From: Lutraria lutraria | Lineage: Eukaryota > Mollusca > Bivalvia > Venerida > Mactridae | Direction: 5' to 3' | DNA: 64,000 bases | Assembly: GCA_964023205.1 (NCBI GenBank) | Contig: OZ026835.1 | Location: 18,186,414-18,250,413, forward strand | Shown here: positions 1-11,970 of the stretch, in pieces | How the letters are laid out: the number at the start of each line of letters is the position of its first letter | Numbering within the stretch: the stretch's first letter is position 1 | Program-made: the position numbers and the translations under genes | Notes under the pieces: generated by a model | Database searches by the model: none | What the model saw: only the letters and a program-made list of their open reading frames with translations | What the model was told of the DNA's origin: nothing

Positions 1-978
1 CTCCGTCCGGCGTCGTGCGGTGTGCGTCGTGCTTCGTCAAACTTTATGTTGTGACCACACTAGGGGCCACATTTTTAGCTCAATTTTAGCAAAACTGGGT
101 CAGAACGTTAATATCAACAAAATCTCGGACGAGTTCGATATTGGGCCACTTGGGGTCAAAAACTAGGTCACCAGGGCCAAATAAGGGAAAACCTTGTGAA
201 CACTTTAGAAATCACTGTTTTGACTGGATGATCATGAAACCTTGTCAGAATGTTTGTCTTCATAATATCTTGGACGAGTTCGAACATGGGTCATCTTGGG
301 TAAAAAACTAGGTCGCTAGGTCAAATCTTATGAAAAACCATGTTAACACTGTAGATTTCACAGTTATTATTGGATCTTCACCAAACTTTGTCAAATCGTT
401 TTTTTAATGATATAACAGTCAAGTATAAATATGGGTCATCTGGGGTCAATAACTAGGTCACCAGGTCAAATCTTAGGAAAACTTTGTTAACACTGTAGAT
501 GTCACAGTTTTAATTGGATCTTCACCAAACCTTGTCAAAATGTTTGCCTCAATGATATGTTGGTCAAGGATGAACATGGGTCAGCCGGGTTCAAAAACTG
601 GGTCACAGGGTCATATCTTAGGTAAAAATCTTGTAAAAGCTCTAAATGTCATGGTTTTGATTGGATCTTGGCCAAACCTTGTCAGATTGTTTGCCTTAAT
701 GATATTAAGGACAAGTTCAAATATTGGTCACCTAGGGTAAAAAACCAGGTCACAAGGTCAAATCTTAGGAAAACCTTATTAACACTGTAGATGTCAAATT
801 TTGATCGTATCTTCACCAAACCTAGTCAGACTGTTTGTCTTACTGATATGTAAGACAAATTCGAACATAGGTCGTCTGGGGTCAAAAACTAGGTCACCGG
901 TTCAAAACAATGTTTTAATGAGTGAACAGTGATTGTCATGCGAGCGATATAGGGCCATCTTGGCCCTCTTGTTTTTCA
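1..978 (+). repeat. Dispersed bivalve-type repeat with internal ~120-bp tandem units (copy 1)
   Basis: The block is built of degenerate units of about 120-150 bp carrying 'ggtcatctggggtcaaaaactaggtcacc' type phrases, 'ttggatcttcaccaaacctt' and 'cactgtagatgtcacag'. It ends in 'gggccatcttggccctcttgttt'. The same sequence, in the same orientation and nearly identical, recurs at 26130-27460, where its start is also visible. This copy is cut by the window start. Small ORFs inside it (for example 540-740) are by-products of the repeat. Confidence 0.85.
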
Positions 979-1002
979 ATCTCCTACCTTTTTAGCTTGA
1001 CT

Positions 1003-1366
1003 ATTCAAAGAATATAGAGAGCTTTTGCAATCACCTTTGCATCGGTGTTGGCGTCGTGTTGGTGTTGCATATGGTGAAAATTATGCGTGCAAGTCATCAT
1101 CATGCATATATCTTAGTAACCACTTATGAGATTGTCTTCATTTAAGTGCCTAGGGGTATCAGACAGACAAGTTAGATAACTCTATCCATAAAATTATAAA
1201 TACTGCTTCCTTCTACAAATTAGTGCAAAATATCAAATAATATTATAATATTTCTTTGTCTGTAACACTGTTAACACAGGTATATTAGTATTGTCTTCTA
1301 AACAAAAGTTTGTTTACTATCAATCACTGAGAATAGTCGAGCATGCTGTCTTATCTACAGCTCTTG
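1003..1366 (+). repeat. Dispersed repeat starting 'agcttgactattcaaagaatatagagagc'
   Basis: It starts with an agcttgactattcaaag motif and ends in 'cactgagaatagtcgagcatgctgtc...agctcttgtt'. The same ending recurs at about 24309-24365 in a second, mostly different copy. I recognise the start and end as a dispersed bivalve repeat. There is no coding capacity. Confidence 0.6.
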
Positions 1367-1748
1367 TTTATTAAACATGCTTATATCTTTATGCCAAAAT
1401 TGCAGTTCTTTCAAAACATCATCACTGACATACACAAATTACATGAATTAATGCATTTATGCAAAAACCTTGTTTTCAGACAATCCATTCTTCCTAACAC
1501 ACAGAGAAATAATTTGACCAACAATGGTCGCTTAAAAAATTCCTGGTAAATAATTGATAAATGACAGAATCAATTGTTACCTCTATTCTGTCTATCCTCT
1601 CGCTAATAATAAACCATTTATTTGATTATAATAATGATAATAAAGACTATATTTTTGTTTAAATGTGTAAAGACTTTGCAATTTTTGTACTTCTGTAGAT
1701 AATGAATTCCATATTTTTGGCCTCGAGTATTTGAAGGATTTTTCAATT
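1367..1748. other. No gene seen
   Basis: AT-rich sequence with only chance ORFs. Nothing recognisable. Confidence 0.6.
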
Positions 1749-1985
1749 CTGAGCTACCCTCCAATAATATCGTCGAGGAATGTTATGACTTTATGACCTA
1801 ATGAAGCCAATGCTTTATCACATATCATTCTAACAACTTTGGTAAAAGTATGCCCTGCTGTTGCTAGTCGATAACTAATCTGACTACTCCACAATTGGTG
1901 GCAATCGATGGCTTTATTCAACAATCTATTGTTTAAGTGTTCTGACACGGTTGGATCCTGGGGTTGCTAACTATAAGTCCAGGAA
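1749..1985 (-). pseudogene. Fragment of a DIRS-order reverse transcriptase (palm, FLDD motif)
   Basis: The minus strand encodes a short piece containing a TATAGHTFTK-like segment followed by GHKVITFLDDIIGG. It matches the RT palm of the larger element at 22246-22515, which has GHKVIMFLDDGIGGH. The fragment is about 65 codons with no flanking RT motifs, so it is a dead remnant. I infer the same YR-retrotransposon superfamily because of the shared spacing of FTKV, GHKV and LDD. Confidence 0.65.
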
Positions 1986-2233
1986 AAAAACGAGCAAATG
2001 TCAACTTGTCAACCCAAGTGTATAAAATTTGTCATAAACTTTTATTTAGTGTTCACATCTTTATTGGGATTTAAAAAGTTAATCTTACTTCAATCTTGAA
2101 GAAAGAATCTGGTCATTATTGTATGGAAGGGCTGGAACCTTAAAGGAAAGAATAGTCATCAAAGAAGTTGTGTAAACCAATTGTACCATTGATTGTGGGG
2201 GTCTGATTATCGATTGTGATGTTTTTTAGCCTA

Positions 2234-3479
2234 CCGTATTCCCCCGTTTACACGCTCCCCCCTAATAAACGCCCCCCACCCTTTTTTGCCAAAAAAAGTC
2301 GTAAGGACTTACCAGCTTTAAGTGTCTGTCCGGGACTTATGACGTAAAATCCGTTTTTGTTAAAGATAAAACACAATTAAATCCACTTTGAATAATTGTA
2401 TTAATCCAAATTAACACGTGAACAATAACTAAAAACTAGCGAAACCGCGTGATAAACAATCTTAGTTCTACCACTTTCGTACAGTAATATAGTAGATCTA
2501 TGGACCATTGGTGATGTTTATTAATTAGTTTTATTCGGCGATGTTTCGATTTTATCCTTACGATACCTAAAGCGAAAGTAGGTTTTCTGAAAATGATTAC
2601 TTAGGTCATCTGGTCGATCTAAAACTACAACGTGCATTTTCATTAATCCGTTATTTACGTGCTTAATTTGGACAGATCAACATAAACAAGCACTAACTGT
2701 GAAAAATAAGGGTAAGACCAAGTGCAATCTATGCCTCGCGGCGATCTCAAATGTTAGAGGTGCGAAGTTGGCGATGCGAATCGCAATCAGGATTAACAAT
2801 CATATCTGACACGCGACTTCCACAATTGATTTTTGAATGACTTAACGCCATCGACAAAATGTCCGAGGACATATATAAACAAGTCTATTCAACTATTCCG
2901 GAGGTTAAAATTACAATTTATACACTTTCGCCACTCGTAAAGTTTTGGAGCCACTTTGGTCGGACTTTCGCCAAGTGGCGATCGACAGCGTGGGCCCTGA
3001 TTTGGTATTAATTAACAGAAATATTTCCATCCCTTTCAACGACAGTTACCGGTATAAAAATCCATCTGTAAAAAAATTAATGTCCATCACTTTCATAGTG
3101 TTTGCCTATTTCTTCCGCAAATTTAACGACTTTAACGTGTAAGATTTTTTACCCTCGACTCCATGTACATAAAAACTCGATTACACATTGGCGAGATTAC
3201 GTCAGAGGAGATTACGTCAGACGCGCGGTAAAGATAAAACGGTTACTCTGCAGCGACAGCTTGTTATTGATTTTTGACATGTAGTTTAACTAGTGCAACT
3301 ATTGCATTAAAACCGCGATATTTTTCGATGGCAAGTGTTGCAAATTCATTCATTTGACCTCCGGAAAATCTTTGGATACGGTATTCCAGATTTTTTTTTA
3401 TTGTAAAATAGGGTCACAATAAATGCCCCCCTTTTGGAAAATGCATCGCCCCCGGGGGCGTTTATTCGGGGGAATACGG
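2234..3479. mobile_element. Non-autonomous DNA transposon with C-rich terminal inverted repeats, TA target site
   Basis: The left end reads CCGTATTCCCCCG and the right end CGGGGGAATACGG, a perfect inverted match. Both ends are flanked by TA (2232-2233 and 3480-3481), as in Tc1/mariner-type insertions. The right end also holds the self-complementary cgcccccgggggcg (about 3447-3460). No transposase ORF is present in the 1.2-kb interior, which makes it a MITE or deletion derivative. The small ORFs at 2945-3284 look incidental. Confidence 0.75.
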
Positions 3480-3482
3480 TAG

Positions 3483-3890
3483 TTGTTAGTCCAAAAGGTT
3501 AAAAAATAAAATACAATAATTATACATGTACTTGTTTCCATTCTCTGTTGGATATTAGAACCTAGATATGTCTATTGTGTTTACTTATATCAATATGGTG
3601 ATTAGCACTCTTTAAATTGAATACAAAAATGAAACATTTGGGCCAACCTTGAAAAAATGTTTGTTTGCTGTAGCCTGTCCCAGAAAATTCAGTTTTTAGA
3701 TTTAACCCAAAATACATGTTAGAATGCTATTTTCATAAAAAAAAATAGAAAAAGGCCTGTGAGGCCCCAAAAAAGTTGAATAGGGGCATTTTTGGCGAGT
3801 AGAAAGGGTTACAGCAAACAAAATATTTTTTAAGGATGGCTTTGTTTCACAGTATTAATGCCCTTAAATTTTATTTTGAATAAATGTAAG
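3483..3890. other. No gene seen
   Basis: AT-rich sequence. I see only a weak 'ttgaaaaaatgtttgtttgctgtagcc' low-complexity stretch and no feature. Confidence 0.5.
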
Positions 3891-3891
3891 T

Positions 3892-4250
3892 GTGGATTGA
3901 TATGCCTACAATCCAAAACCATTTTTCCCTACTTTGTAATAAGCTACAGTTCAAGGTTTGAACACTGTTGTTTCTGATACTTTGGACACAACACCTTTTG
4001 ACAACAATTTATTTATCTCAATTTCTTTACAAATTCTTCCTTGTTTCTTACTGACATATTTAATTTCTAAACCCTGCTTGATATGCCTACAATCCAAAAC
4101 TATTATTGTTTTCCCTACTCTGTTATAAGTTACTGTTAAAGGTTTGAACACTGTCATTTCTGATACTTTGGACACAACATTTTTTGACAACAATTTATCT
4201 TTCTTTACAAATTCTTCCTAGAGTCTTGCTGACATATTATTTCTAAATCC
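3892..4250 (-). pseudogene. Tandemly duplicated reverse-transcriptase fragment (DIRS-order)
   Basis: The minus strand encodes PLTVTYNRVGK..IVLDCRHIKQGLEI, the counterpart of PLTVAYNQTGKPRLVLDCRHINPHL in the element at 22572-22979. The block is present twice in tandem, with a unit of about 185 bp (3892-4080 and 4081-4250). Repeated phrases on the + strand include 'gatatgcctacaatccaaaac' and 'tttctgatactttggacacaaca'. The second copy has stops. It is a degraded RT relic duplicated after it died. Confidence 0.65.
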
Positions 4251-5570
4251 TGATTGGTCTGGTTAAGGTATCAAAGGTAACTTATAACCATTTTCTATCA
4301 GGTCTAAGATATATATAGTTATCAACGTTGATTTGTTTCCATGCTTCAACGTTGCATTTCAAACGTCCCAAAGGCAACTCATTGGACATATAGCTTACCT
4401 TTGCCTTGTTGCAGCTTTCATTATTGCTGACTTTCTACTCTCTTCAGAGCTTAAACAATGTTCTTATTCCCTCTTTACAACACTTTAGAACATGAATAAC
4501 AACAAACTAACAAATTGTTTTTGGTATAAGCCTTGGGAACCGGACGTACTCATGCAGAGGTACTTGTGTGGATTTTCACTTCCGGGCTTCAACATTTACA
4601 AAGTTTACAAATGGGGTGTGTGATTTTGTCCAAAATTCTGGGTTAAAAATTTCCAAGTAACTTGTGCAGAAATGAATATTTAAGAAGTGAATTTACCTCA
4701 ACATCATGTGCCCTAGCGCATGCATGTGTATGGTACTGCTATGCTAATACATTTCACTGAGCTGTCATTGTCAGTCACTTTCACATGATAAAATATAATC
4801 TGTATTAATTGTTTCATTTAATTGTTGATGGGTTCCAAACTTTCTTAAGGAAAGGCAGTCCTATTTCAGTAGTTACTTTGAGTTGCAGACCATGTAATAT
4901 TCCTTTCTAATTGGAAGTTTCAGACAATTTCACCTTGGAAAGTTCACCCCTCAACTTTAAGAGCTACTGTTCAAAAGGGTATTGTGTGGTTAGATACAAA
5001 ATAAATATTCTGTATAAAAGAAGATATAAATTAAGTTTCACTTGCTAGATATATTCATTTAAATAAATAATTAAGGCACCCACAACTCTTGACCGTTGTT
5101 TCATTTTATTCTAAGTCAAGTTTTGCACCTCACAAGTACAGCCATACTTGTACCCCAAAAGACATGGACAAAGCACCCCACAAATCTTGACAATTTTAAT
5201 CCAGACAGATGCCTTTCTAGAGAGGTTGGTTTCTTACAAAAAGTTACATGAAAGACAATGCACAGATCAGTTTACAAAATACTGGCTGACTGTCACTAAG
5301 CCACCAAATCAAGAAGATGGGAAATTAAAATGATTTTAACATTTATAACCTTGAAGTATAAAAAAATATCTGCAAAAGAGCACTTGCTACCTAACAAAAT
5401 AGTCATCATTAGTGCCACCAAAACAAAATGGCCTCTTAAGTTCTAAATCCTCAACCAACCTGTTTATGAGTAAACATCAGTCAGAAAAAAACATGTCTAC
5501 CAAATTCAGTAAAAAACAAAATGCCAGTTTACATGTTCTATCAAATTGAAAATTTAATATGAAGGCCATG
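4251..5570. other. No gene seen
   Basis: AT-rich DNA with only small chance ORFs (for example 5148-5333). No splice-consistent coding blocks and no recognised repeat boundaries. Confidence 0.5.
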
Positions 5571-5576
5571 CTGAAA

Positions 5577-5756
5577 TATAGCGGAACCTCTCCAAAGCAA
5601 CACCCTTTTGGAGTTGCAATTGTATTGTTGTTGAGAGGTTGTTGCTTTAGAGAGGTTAAATTGAAGTTAAAATATACAGAGGGAGAAAATCATGCTGTTG
5701 TTGAAGGAGGTTGTTGCTCAAGAGAGGGCTGCTCTGGAGAGGTTCTACTGTTGTAT
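5577..5756. mobile_element. Short inverted-repeat element (MITE), about 180 bp
   Basis: The left end has 'gcggaacctctccaaagca' and the right end 'gctctggagaggttctactg', imperfect inverted repeats around a G/T-rich centre with further 'gttgttgctttagagagg' repeats. A related end, 'tagaggttccactgta', occurs near 24038-24055. Boundaries are approximate and the target site is not clear. Confidence 0.5.
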
Positions 5757-5759
5757 TGA

Positions 5760-6567
5760 AATAATGGAAACAACGTACCTTAGAGAGGTGTGAACATGAA
5801 AGATCACCTAAAACTTAAAGCAATCTTTAGGCCTTTAAATTTGCAAATATCAAGTGATAAATTTGTCATGTATATTCAAGTATAGTTTTATTTATGTACA
5901 TGAAATTAAGATTCATGTTAAATTATTTGACAGGTGCCCCTTTTGATGCTTGGGTAGGTTTTACTGCATTAACAAAGTTCTTTTTATTTAAAAAAATGAA
6001 AGAATGCAATAAGGGCAGACAGCTTATCCTAAAACTCAAATCTACAATTTTAGTCTCAACAAAAATGCCATTTTATTAAGAAAAAATGGAGCCTAACGAA
6101 AAGTTATTTGCTTAAATTTGGGTTTATTTAAATTCTTTCTGGCCTAATAGAATTAGCATTTCATAATTCTGTTCAACCACTACATGTATATGATTACACC
6201 AAAATAAATTGTTTAATTCAAAATACATTCTCTCATGAGAGAGTTTATGCTAACAATTTCACAATTATTAGTATTTTTTGTTGAAATAAGTTTTGTAACC
6301 AGGGAACACATACATATTTGTATTTTCGGAAATTAAGCTTAAAGATATAGGAGGAAAAAGAAATGTAGAGTAGTAATACAGCCATTTTTATGAAATGAAC
6401 TAGTTTCTTGTTTGTATATCTTTTCTTTTTTTGCTTTTATATAAATGACTATACATGTAACAGAGTGACAAGTAAATTTATTAAAAAATTTACCATTACG
6501 TGAACAATTTGCATGTTTATACGGGAAAGTCACTGAGTGATAAATCTTTGATATAGGCATAATTTAG
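5760..6567. other. No gene seen
   Basis: AT-rich DNA. Small ORFs only. Nothing recognised. Confidence 0.5.
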
Positions 6568-6569
6568 TA

Positions 6570-7709
6570 CAGGGTGTACCAAAAGAAAGATAACACTTTC
6601 AGACATGTCTAATGTCCCTTTGAATTGCAGATAAATACATAATCCTGTATACGTTGATATTTCCGCATGTAGAAAAGTTAACGAATTTGAAATTTTGGAC
6701 ATTTCGCGCGCGGAAATATTAGCGAAATTCTATCTGGTAATTTGCATACTAATAGCACGTCGTAAAATCACAATCAGAAGTATGTCGTGTATAAAAACAT
6801 ACCATGTCCCATTTACATTACGTTTCCAATTTATTCATGCATAAAAATACCCACTCTCGTATGCCATGAACAATTATAAGCATGTGTAACAAACAATGCG
6901 TATGTTTGAAGTAAACATATGCAAACTGTTATGGTGAAATTGTAAAGGGTGTGGAATATTTCCATAGCTTAGCGTGTTCGTTTTCAACAAAATTAAGTAA
7001 ATATGATTATGCAGAACTGAACATTCAAATGCATTAAAACATTTTTCTGTCTTGTAGGTTCAACCAAACTGCGCTGGCCATATTTGATGTTTAATTGATG
7101 TTCGAACAAGTAGTAGCCTATGTCATAGTAGTTATAGTAAATTGTAACTTGTTATTTTAAATAATACAAGAACAATGTGAAATAAAATCATTCAATATTT
7201 ATTATCAATGCTAGAATGAAAGATTCTGATTTCATTTAACTCTAGTTAAATAAATGTTGTAATGATCATAATAGACCCGGAAATTATCGTATACCGGTGT
7301 TATAAAATTCTTCCTGCAATAGGCGGATATTTTCGCGAGATGAAATATTTGCGCATTTCTTCTATTAATGAAATTCACTAACATTTCCATGTCTCTAACT
7401 TAACCACTTATGCAGTATATATATAGATATGCAGATCAAAGATGTAAGTTTTTTGTGTCAGAGCGGATGAAGTCATCACATCAAAAATGTAATGAAATAC
7501 TAAAACGACATCAAGGAAGAAAAATGCACTATTGTTTTCTAATTTGTATTTAACTGCAAATTCTGAAGATATTTATAAGATTCTCCAACACAAAAATCTT
7601 ACATCTTTTATCTACATATCTATAAAATTTAATAAATTATGTATTTATCTGCAATTTAAAGGGGCATTAAACATGTATGAAAGTGTTCCTTTTCTTTTGG
7701 GACTCCCTG
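6570..7709. mobile_element. Mariner-like non-autonomous transposon with ~74-bp terminal inverted repeats
   Basis: The left end, CAGGGTGTACCAAAAGAAAG, is mirrored at the right by CTTTTGGGACTCCCTG. The inverted match continues about 74 bp inward on each side (6570-6643 and 7636-7709) with scattered mismatches. TA dinucleotides flank both ends (6568-6569, 7710-7711). The CAGGG-GTNCCAAAAG type end is what I know from mariner-like elements. No intact transposase is seen in the 1.0-kb centre. Confidence 0.8.
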
Positions 7710-7711
7710 TA

Positions 7712-9537
7712 ATGTCAAAAAGATTTGATACTTAGAATTTAAAATGATGGGGCAGTGTCTTATAAAAAAACTTACTTTAAATAAACTGACAGTGCATGAT
7801 ACCTGGTGCACATGGGTTGGGTAGTTAGTACATGCGAAAAAGAAGTGATCCTTATACCTTCTCTTTTTACAGTAGAACCTTTCTAATCTGATCTTGTTCA
7901 GACTGACAAAAGCTAACAAAGAGCTCACAAATAAACAAAATGGAAAAAAAATTAGCAAGCCTGATTATATTAAAGAAAACAGAATCACAATTATTGTCTG
8001 ATTTTTTAAAATATCATTTTTAACACTGAATGTAAAGTATTTGTTCTACTTACCTATAATGTACCTGTCATTCTCAAATTTTAATGTTTGTGACTGTATG
8101 GTTTCAATTTTTTATTTACTGGTATATTTATTTACCTTAAATAATTTTACAATTTCAATTTTTATTTTCGGTAATTTATTTTGGTTTAAACACTGTAACT
8201 TTATAAAATTATGCTAATTTGTTCAGCTTAACTTTATAAAATTATGCTGATTTTTTCAACTGTTAATACTACATGTATTTTATGTATTGCACTCTTTAAC
8301 TGAAATTTGCTATTTCTAATACTATAAGCAGTTACAATTTTATGTGTAATATATTTCCTATGTACCATTTTTTACAAATGGTTGAAACATAAAATAAAAT
8401 AATGATAATGATAACAATTAATGGTCAACTAATATCTATCTATAATAATACACATCAACAAAGCACTAGGCTTAAATGATGTATTCAAATATTTGGATAC
8501 TGGCCATGTCCATAGCCCAAATTTTGGAGTGCATAGTTTTAAGCTACCATGTGCAGTAAATGATCTTAATGATCATTAATTTTGTGTATTGGTAGAAGAC
8601 CATTGTTTAAGATAAAACTTGAATTGACATGCATATACATATATTTAGTCACATGTTTGTTGTCTGACTTTTCTCATGAAGTTGGAACAGTCAGGTTTTT
8701 GACAGTATTATTCTCTGACAATTTTGTCTGTTGTAACTTGTGTTTCAATTTTTTAACAACTTTTTGACATTAAAGATTATAAGCTTGTGCTAGTAATGTT
8801 TAGTAAAATGAACCTTAGTTTTTTACATTGCTTTGAAACACTTTGGCGTTTTATTTTTTTTGTCTTGTTTCTGAGAATGTAAATTTTTAGGTATGATATT
8901 GAGTAACAGGTGAGCTTTGAAGCATAGACCTTAAATTTGGACATTTTGTGATAAAAAAAACTGTCACTAAATCAGTTTTTTTTATAAGCTACTTGATTAA
9001 CTGGATTTAGTTAAATTTATTGATTGCCTTGTTTTCCGAAACATTCAGTGTTACATACAATATTGATAGTTTCTGTTTTAGTTACTACGAATCTTTTGTA
9101 GTATTCTGGCTTTTAATTTGAAATTCATATAGACCAATTTTCAAAGCCTGAGATTAATAAGGATCACACTTCTTTGTAGTACTTGTCCATGATGCTTGTT
9201 ATTGTAATTCAAACAGACTAATCCTATTATCACAAAGTCGTGTGTATTGTAAAACAATTTATAAGTAATTACCCTCCATTTTGAATCTGAGTAAGGTGTG
9301 TTTAAATATCATAAGGTTTTGTGTAACAAAGGAAAATATTGGCAGGAATAATAGATACATGCACTCAATAAAAATTATGTCAAATACATTGTATCTGAAT
9401 TCAGTAATATTTAACTTGAATATACATATCAAATTTAATACTTACTATTTGCAAAATGGCAAAAAATTACAAAATTTTAAGGGGCCATTGGTGTACACAC
9501 CTTTCATAGGAACATAGTTTCAGTGATGTCAACACTA
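7712..9537. other. No gene seen
   Basis: AT-rich intergenic DNA. The longest open frame (7656-7958, minus) has no recognisable composition, splice signals or homologues elsewhere in the window. I regard it as chance. Confidence 0.5.
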
Positions 9538-9603
9538 GTCTCAAACATCACCTTAAACAAAACCAAAAACAAACGCTTTTTGCGTTGGCAAGGCATATTT
9601 ATT
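9538..9603 (-). repeat. Split direct repeat B2 of the Ngaro/PAT element (element 3' end)
   Basis: It carries 'gtctcaaacatcacctt' through 'ggcaaggcatatttat' and matches B1 at 10248-10313 except for one base (c versus a at the middle A-run). The outer edge at 9538 is taken as the element terminus because similarity to B1 stops there. Confidence 0.8.
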
Positions 9604-10115
9604 TCGGGTACAAAAAAGGGGTAATACAACAGCATTATCATATAACATAAGTTACATTTTTATCTACTACTATGTATATGAAAATTATACTGACGTATAT
9701 AACACATCGTTCAACATAAGTTCGCAACAATAAATATCGCAGTGTTCAGCCAAGCTGCTTTAGAACAACTTTATTAGTTGTATTCTGCTATATATTTTTT
9801 GAACATTGTAAAGCACACAACAGTCAACAACTTTGCTTCATTGTGTAAAAGAGAAAGATACAATTCAAAACAGATGTTTTATGAAAATTATTGACTCTAT
9901 ACTTGTCAATGGAATACTGGCCGCCCACGAAAAACCCCTTCGCCTTTGGCAAGAGGAAACATGTATCCGTAGCATGCACGAAATATACCGGAGATCGGTA
10001 CTTTTCTCAGACTATTCCTCGAAATATTGGACTCACGGAATTCTGTCCAGGTGTGTTATTCAAAGCGTATACAAAATAATCACCGTGTCTAAGTACATGA
10101 ATGAATTTAAATGTT
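9604..10115. other. 512-bp segment between B2 and A2, origin unknown
   Basis: It matches neither the sequence inside B1 nor that inside A1, so it is not part of the canonical split repeats as far as I can see. It contains two overlapping plus-strand frames of 62 and 94 codons without recognisable motifs. It may be a foreign insertion or an element-specific 3' region. Confidence 0.5.
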
Positions 10116-10213
10116 AACAAGGTGTTACCCGAGCAGAAGCCTTATTAGAAGTGACTACTTTTACATGTCACCTGACCAAACTGGTTTTGGTCACGCTATG
10201 TTGAGACAGTATT
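10116..10213 (-). repeat. Split direct repeat A2 of the Ngaro/PAT element
   Basis: 98 bp from 'aacaaggtgttacccgag' to 'gttgagacagtatt', matching A1 at 23731-23828 with two substitutions. A hairpin, cctccgc ... gcggagg (10214-10220 with 10234-10240), lies in the 34-bp gap between A2 and B1. Confidence 0.85.
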
Positions 10214-10247
10214 CCTCCGCTATACGTTGTAACGCGGAGGACTATAT

Positions 10248-10313
10248 GTCTCAAACATCACCTTAAACAAAACAAAAAACAAACGCTTTTTGCGTTGGCA
10301 AGGCATATTTATA
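10248..10313 (-). repeat. Split direct repeat B1 of the Ngaro/PAT element
   Basis: 66 bp matching B2 at 9538-9603 with one difference. It lies downstream of the recombinase gene, as expected for B1. Confidence 0.8.
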
Positions 10314-10430
10314 GATAATTACAAAGTGAATAGTGGATGACATTCAAATTCAATCTACATCGTAATAGTCAACATGTATTGGTAATTCAAATAATATATA
10401 ATGATGTAAATAAGATGCGTATTACTAAAT

Positions 10431-11418
10431 TTACAACCCTAAGTGCTTCGAAATGAAAAGCCTTTCTTCAATTGAATCTTGTATATAACCATCTTTTACT
10501 TGATCAGTCTTCCAACGACCGTGTCTCTTAATGCATCTTTCCGAAACCCTACCGAAATTAACTGCGGCGGAAGCTCCACTGGCTCTAAGAGTATGTGTAC
10601 CGAGCTTTAAACCAGGGGCAACTAATTTTAGTTTAGCAACTATACACTCTTTGGCCCTCGTATAACTAAGCTGCTTAATTGGCTTTAATCAAATTATATT
10701 GTCCCTTTGTTATCAGTAAAGGTTTAAATAAATATTGATCTGAAGAACCAATCAAACCTGCTTGAAACATGTAATTGTGTAACATCTTATATGGACATGC
10801 AATAGTATTACCTTTTGCTATTAGAACTTCGTTACCCTTTCTGTAAATATCCGTTTTGCTAACACTTATTTTTAAAACAATATGATCTTCATAAAAAATA
10901 ATGTCTTTACAACATAGAGAACTTAATTCGTTAAATCTTAAAAAACCCGCATAACAAAGCAGTATCATAGACAAATCTCGCAAATTGACAAGTGACATAT
11001 TGTCTGCAAACAATGTACACAATGATTTTAACGCATTTGAGTCTATAATGTCTTTCTTTATAATGGGTTTTGATCTAAGTCTTTTTGCAGCTTCTAACAG
11101 GTTTTTTACCACAGAATTGTCCGTAGGGTCTGGTAAATCGTGGATGGAATGCATCCACTTGATGGCATACACAGAAGAGCACACAACGTTGCTTGATTTA
11201 TTTTCGTCTAGTAGATAAGTTAAAAATAATGCTACTGTCATATAATTAGCTGGTCTTGCTGATAAGTGCTTGGTTTCACAAAATATTCTAAAATGTTTGA
11301 AATAACCGTTGTATTTCTTAACTGTATTGTCTGCCCTTGAATGTAAAGCGTAAGTAGCCATGTGTTCAGCCAGGATATCTTGGTGTACAATGCCTGCTTC
11401 TGCCAATTTGATTTTCAT
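10431..11418 (-). pseudogene. Tyrosine recombinase of the Ngaro/PAT element, frameshifted
   Basis: The first 247 codons (11418-10675) encode an N-terminal SAM-like domain and the start of the catalytic domain; LRDLSMILLCYAGFLRFNELSSL carries the first catalytic arginine region. The frame is lost near 10676 by what looks like a one-base insertion. It continues in another frame to 10431, where THTLRASGAS (H-x-x-R), KRHGRW and KDGYIQDS (catalytic tyrosine) are all present. Every hallmark of a phage-integrase-type YR is therefore visible, but not in one frame. It would cut and rejoin the circular DNA form of the element. It lies downstream of RT/RNase H and just before B1, as in other DIRS-order elements. 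Confidence 0.85.
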
Positions 11419-11591
11419 ACTGGATTTTAGGTCAACATCTATGAACGAAAAATGTATGTCTTAAGTGTATGAATAACTTTAAAGACACATATGATACAAG
11501 AATAACTACTAGTGAAAGAAACTAAGAAACTAATTCTAAAAGCTATCATGTTAAAAGGCAAAGGCTCTTTTTGGAATATTCCATTGTTGCC

Positions 11592-11901
11592 TCAACCAAT
11601 ACATATACTTCCCTGTTTAGGAAATATTTTGAAATCTACAATGAAATGTTTTAGCTTAAGGTTGCTTTCGTAAAGAATCGGCCAATAAGCTGCTGATTTC
11701 CACATGGGAACTATCAAAGTACATGTTGCCTTTTCTTTTACCAATTTATTTATGCATTCCGACACAAGCCTAGGCGGTGGAACAATCCAGTTATTCTCGC
11801 TACCCCAGAACTGATCAAAAGCATTTACACCTTCTGTTCTAGGAACCCACCATCTAGAATTAAATCGTTTACAATGATTGTTGTAGCAAGAAGAAAACCT
11901 G
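11592..11901 (-). pseudogene. C-terminal part of the Ngaro/PAT RT-RNase H polyprotein (after the nested insertion)
   Basis: This encodes the domain that follows RNase H in DIRS-order elements: FNSRWWVPRTEGVNAFDQFW, ENNWIVPPPRLVSECI and LIVPMWKSAAYWPIL. In related elements this stretch has been compared to a methyltransferase-like domain; I recall this and have not tested it. It is the direct continuation of the frame that stops at the nested LTR at 21193. Removing the LTR element plus one CCTG copy joins the two halves in frame. The block ends with a stop at 11592, about 170 bp before the recombinase frame. Confidence 0.8.
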
Positions 11902-11964
11902 TGTAACGTAACCCTTGTTGTTGGATTAAAATAATAATAATGCAGTACTTCGCTTTCAATGTTC

Positions 11965-11970
11965 TTTATT
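11965..11970 (-). promoter_or_regulatory. Polyadenylation signal in the 3' LTR
   Basis: AATAAA on the minus strand, about 65 bp before the LTR end. The same hexamer occurs in the 5' LTR at 20649-20654. It is the best candidate for the 3' end of the element's transcripts. Confidence 0.6.

Noticed and set aside
7656..7958. 100-codon minus ORF
   Set aside because: It overlaps the terminal repeat of the mariner-like element and shows no motif.
9833..10117. Host gene in the A2-B2 interval
   Set aside because: Two overlapping frames without motif, lying inside a retroelement; no support.
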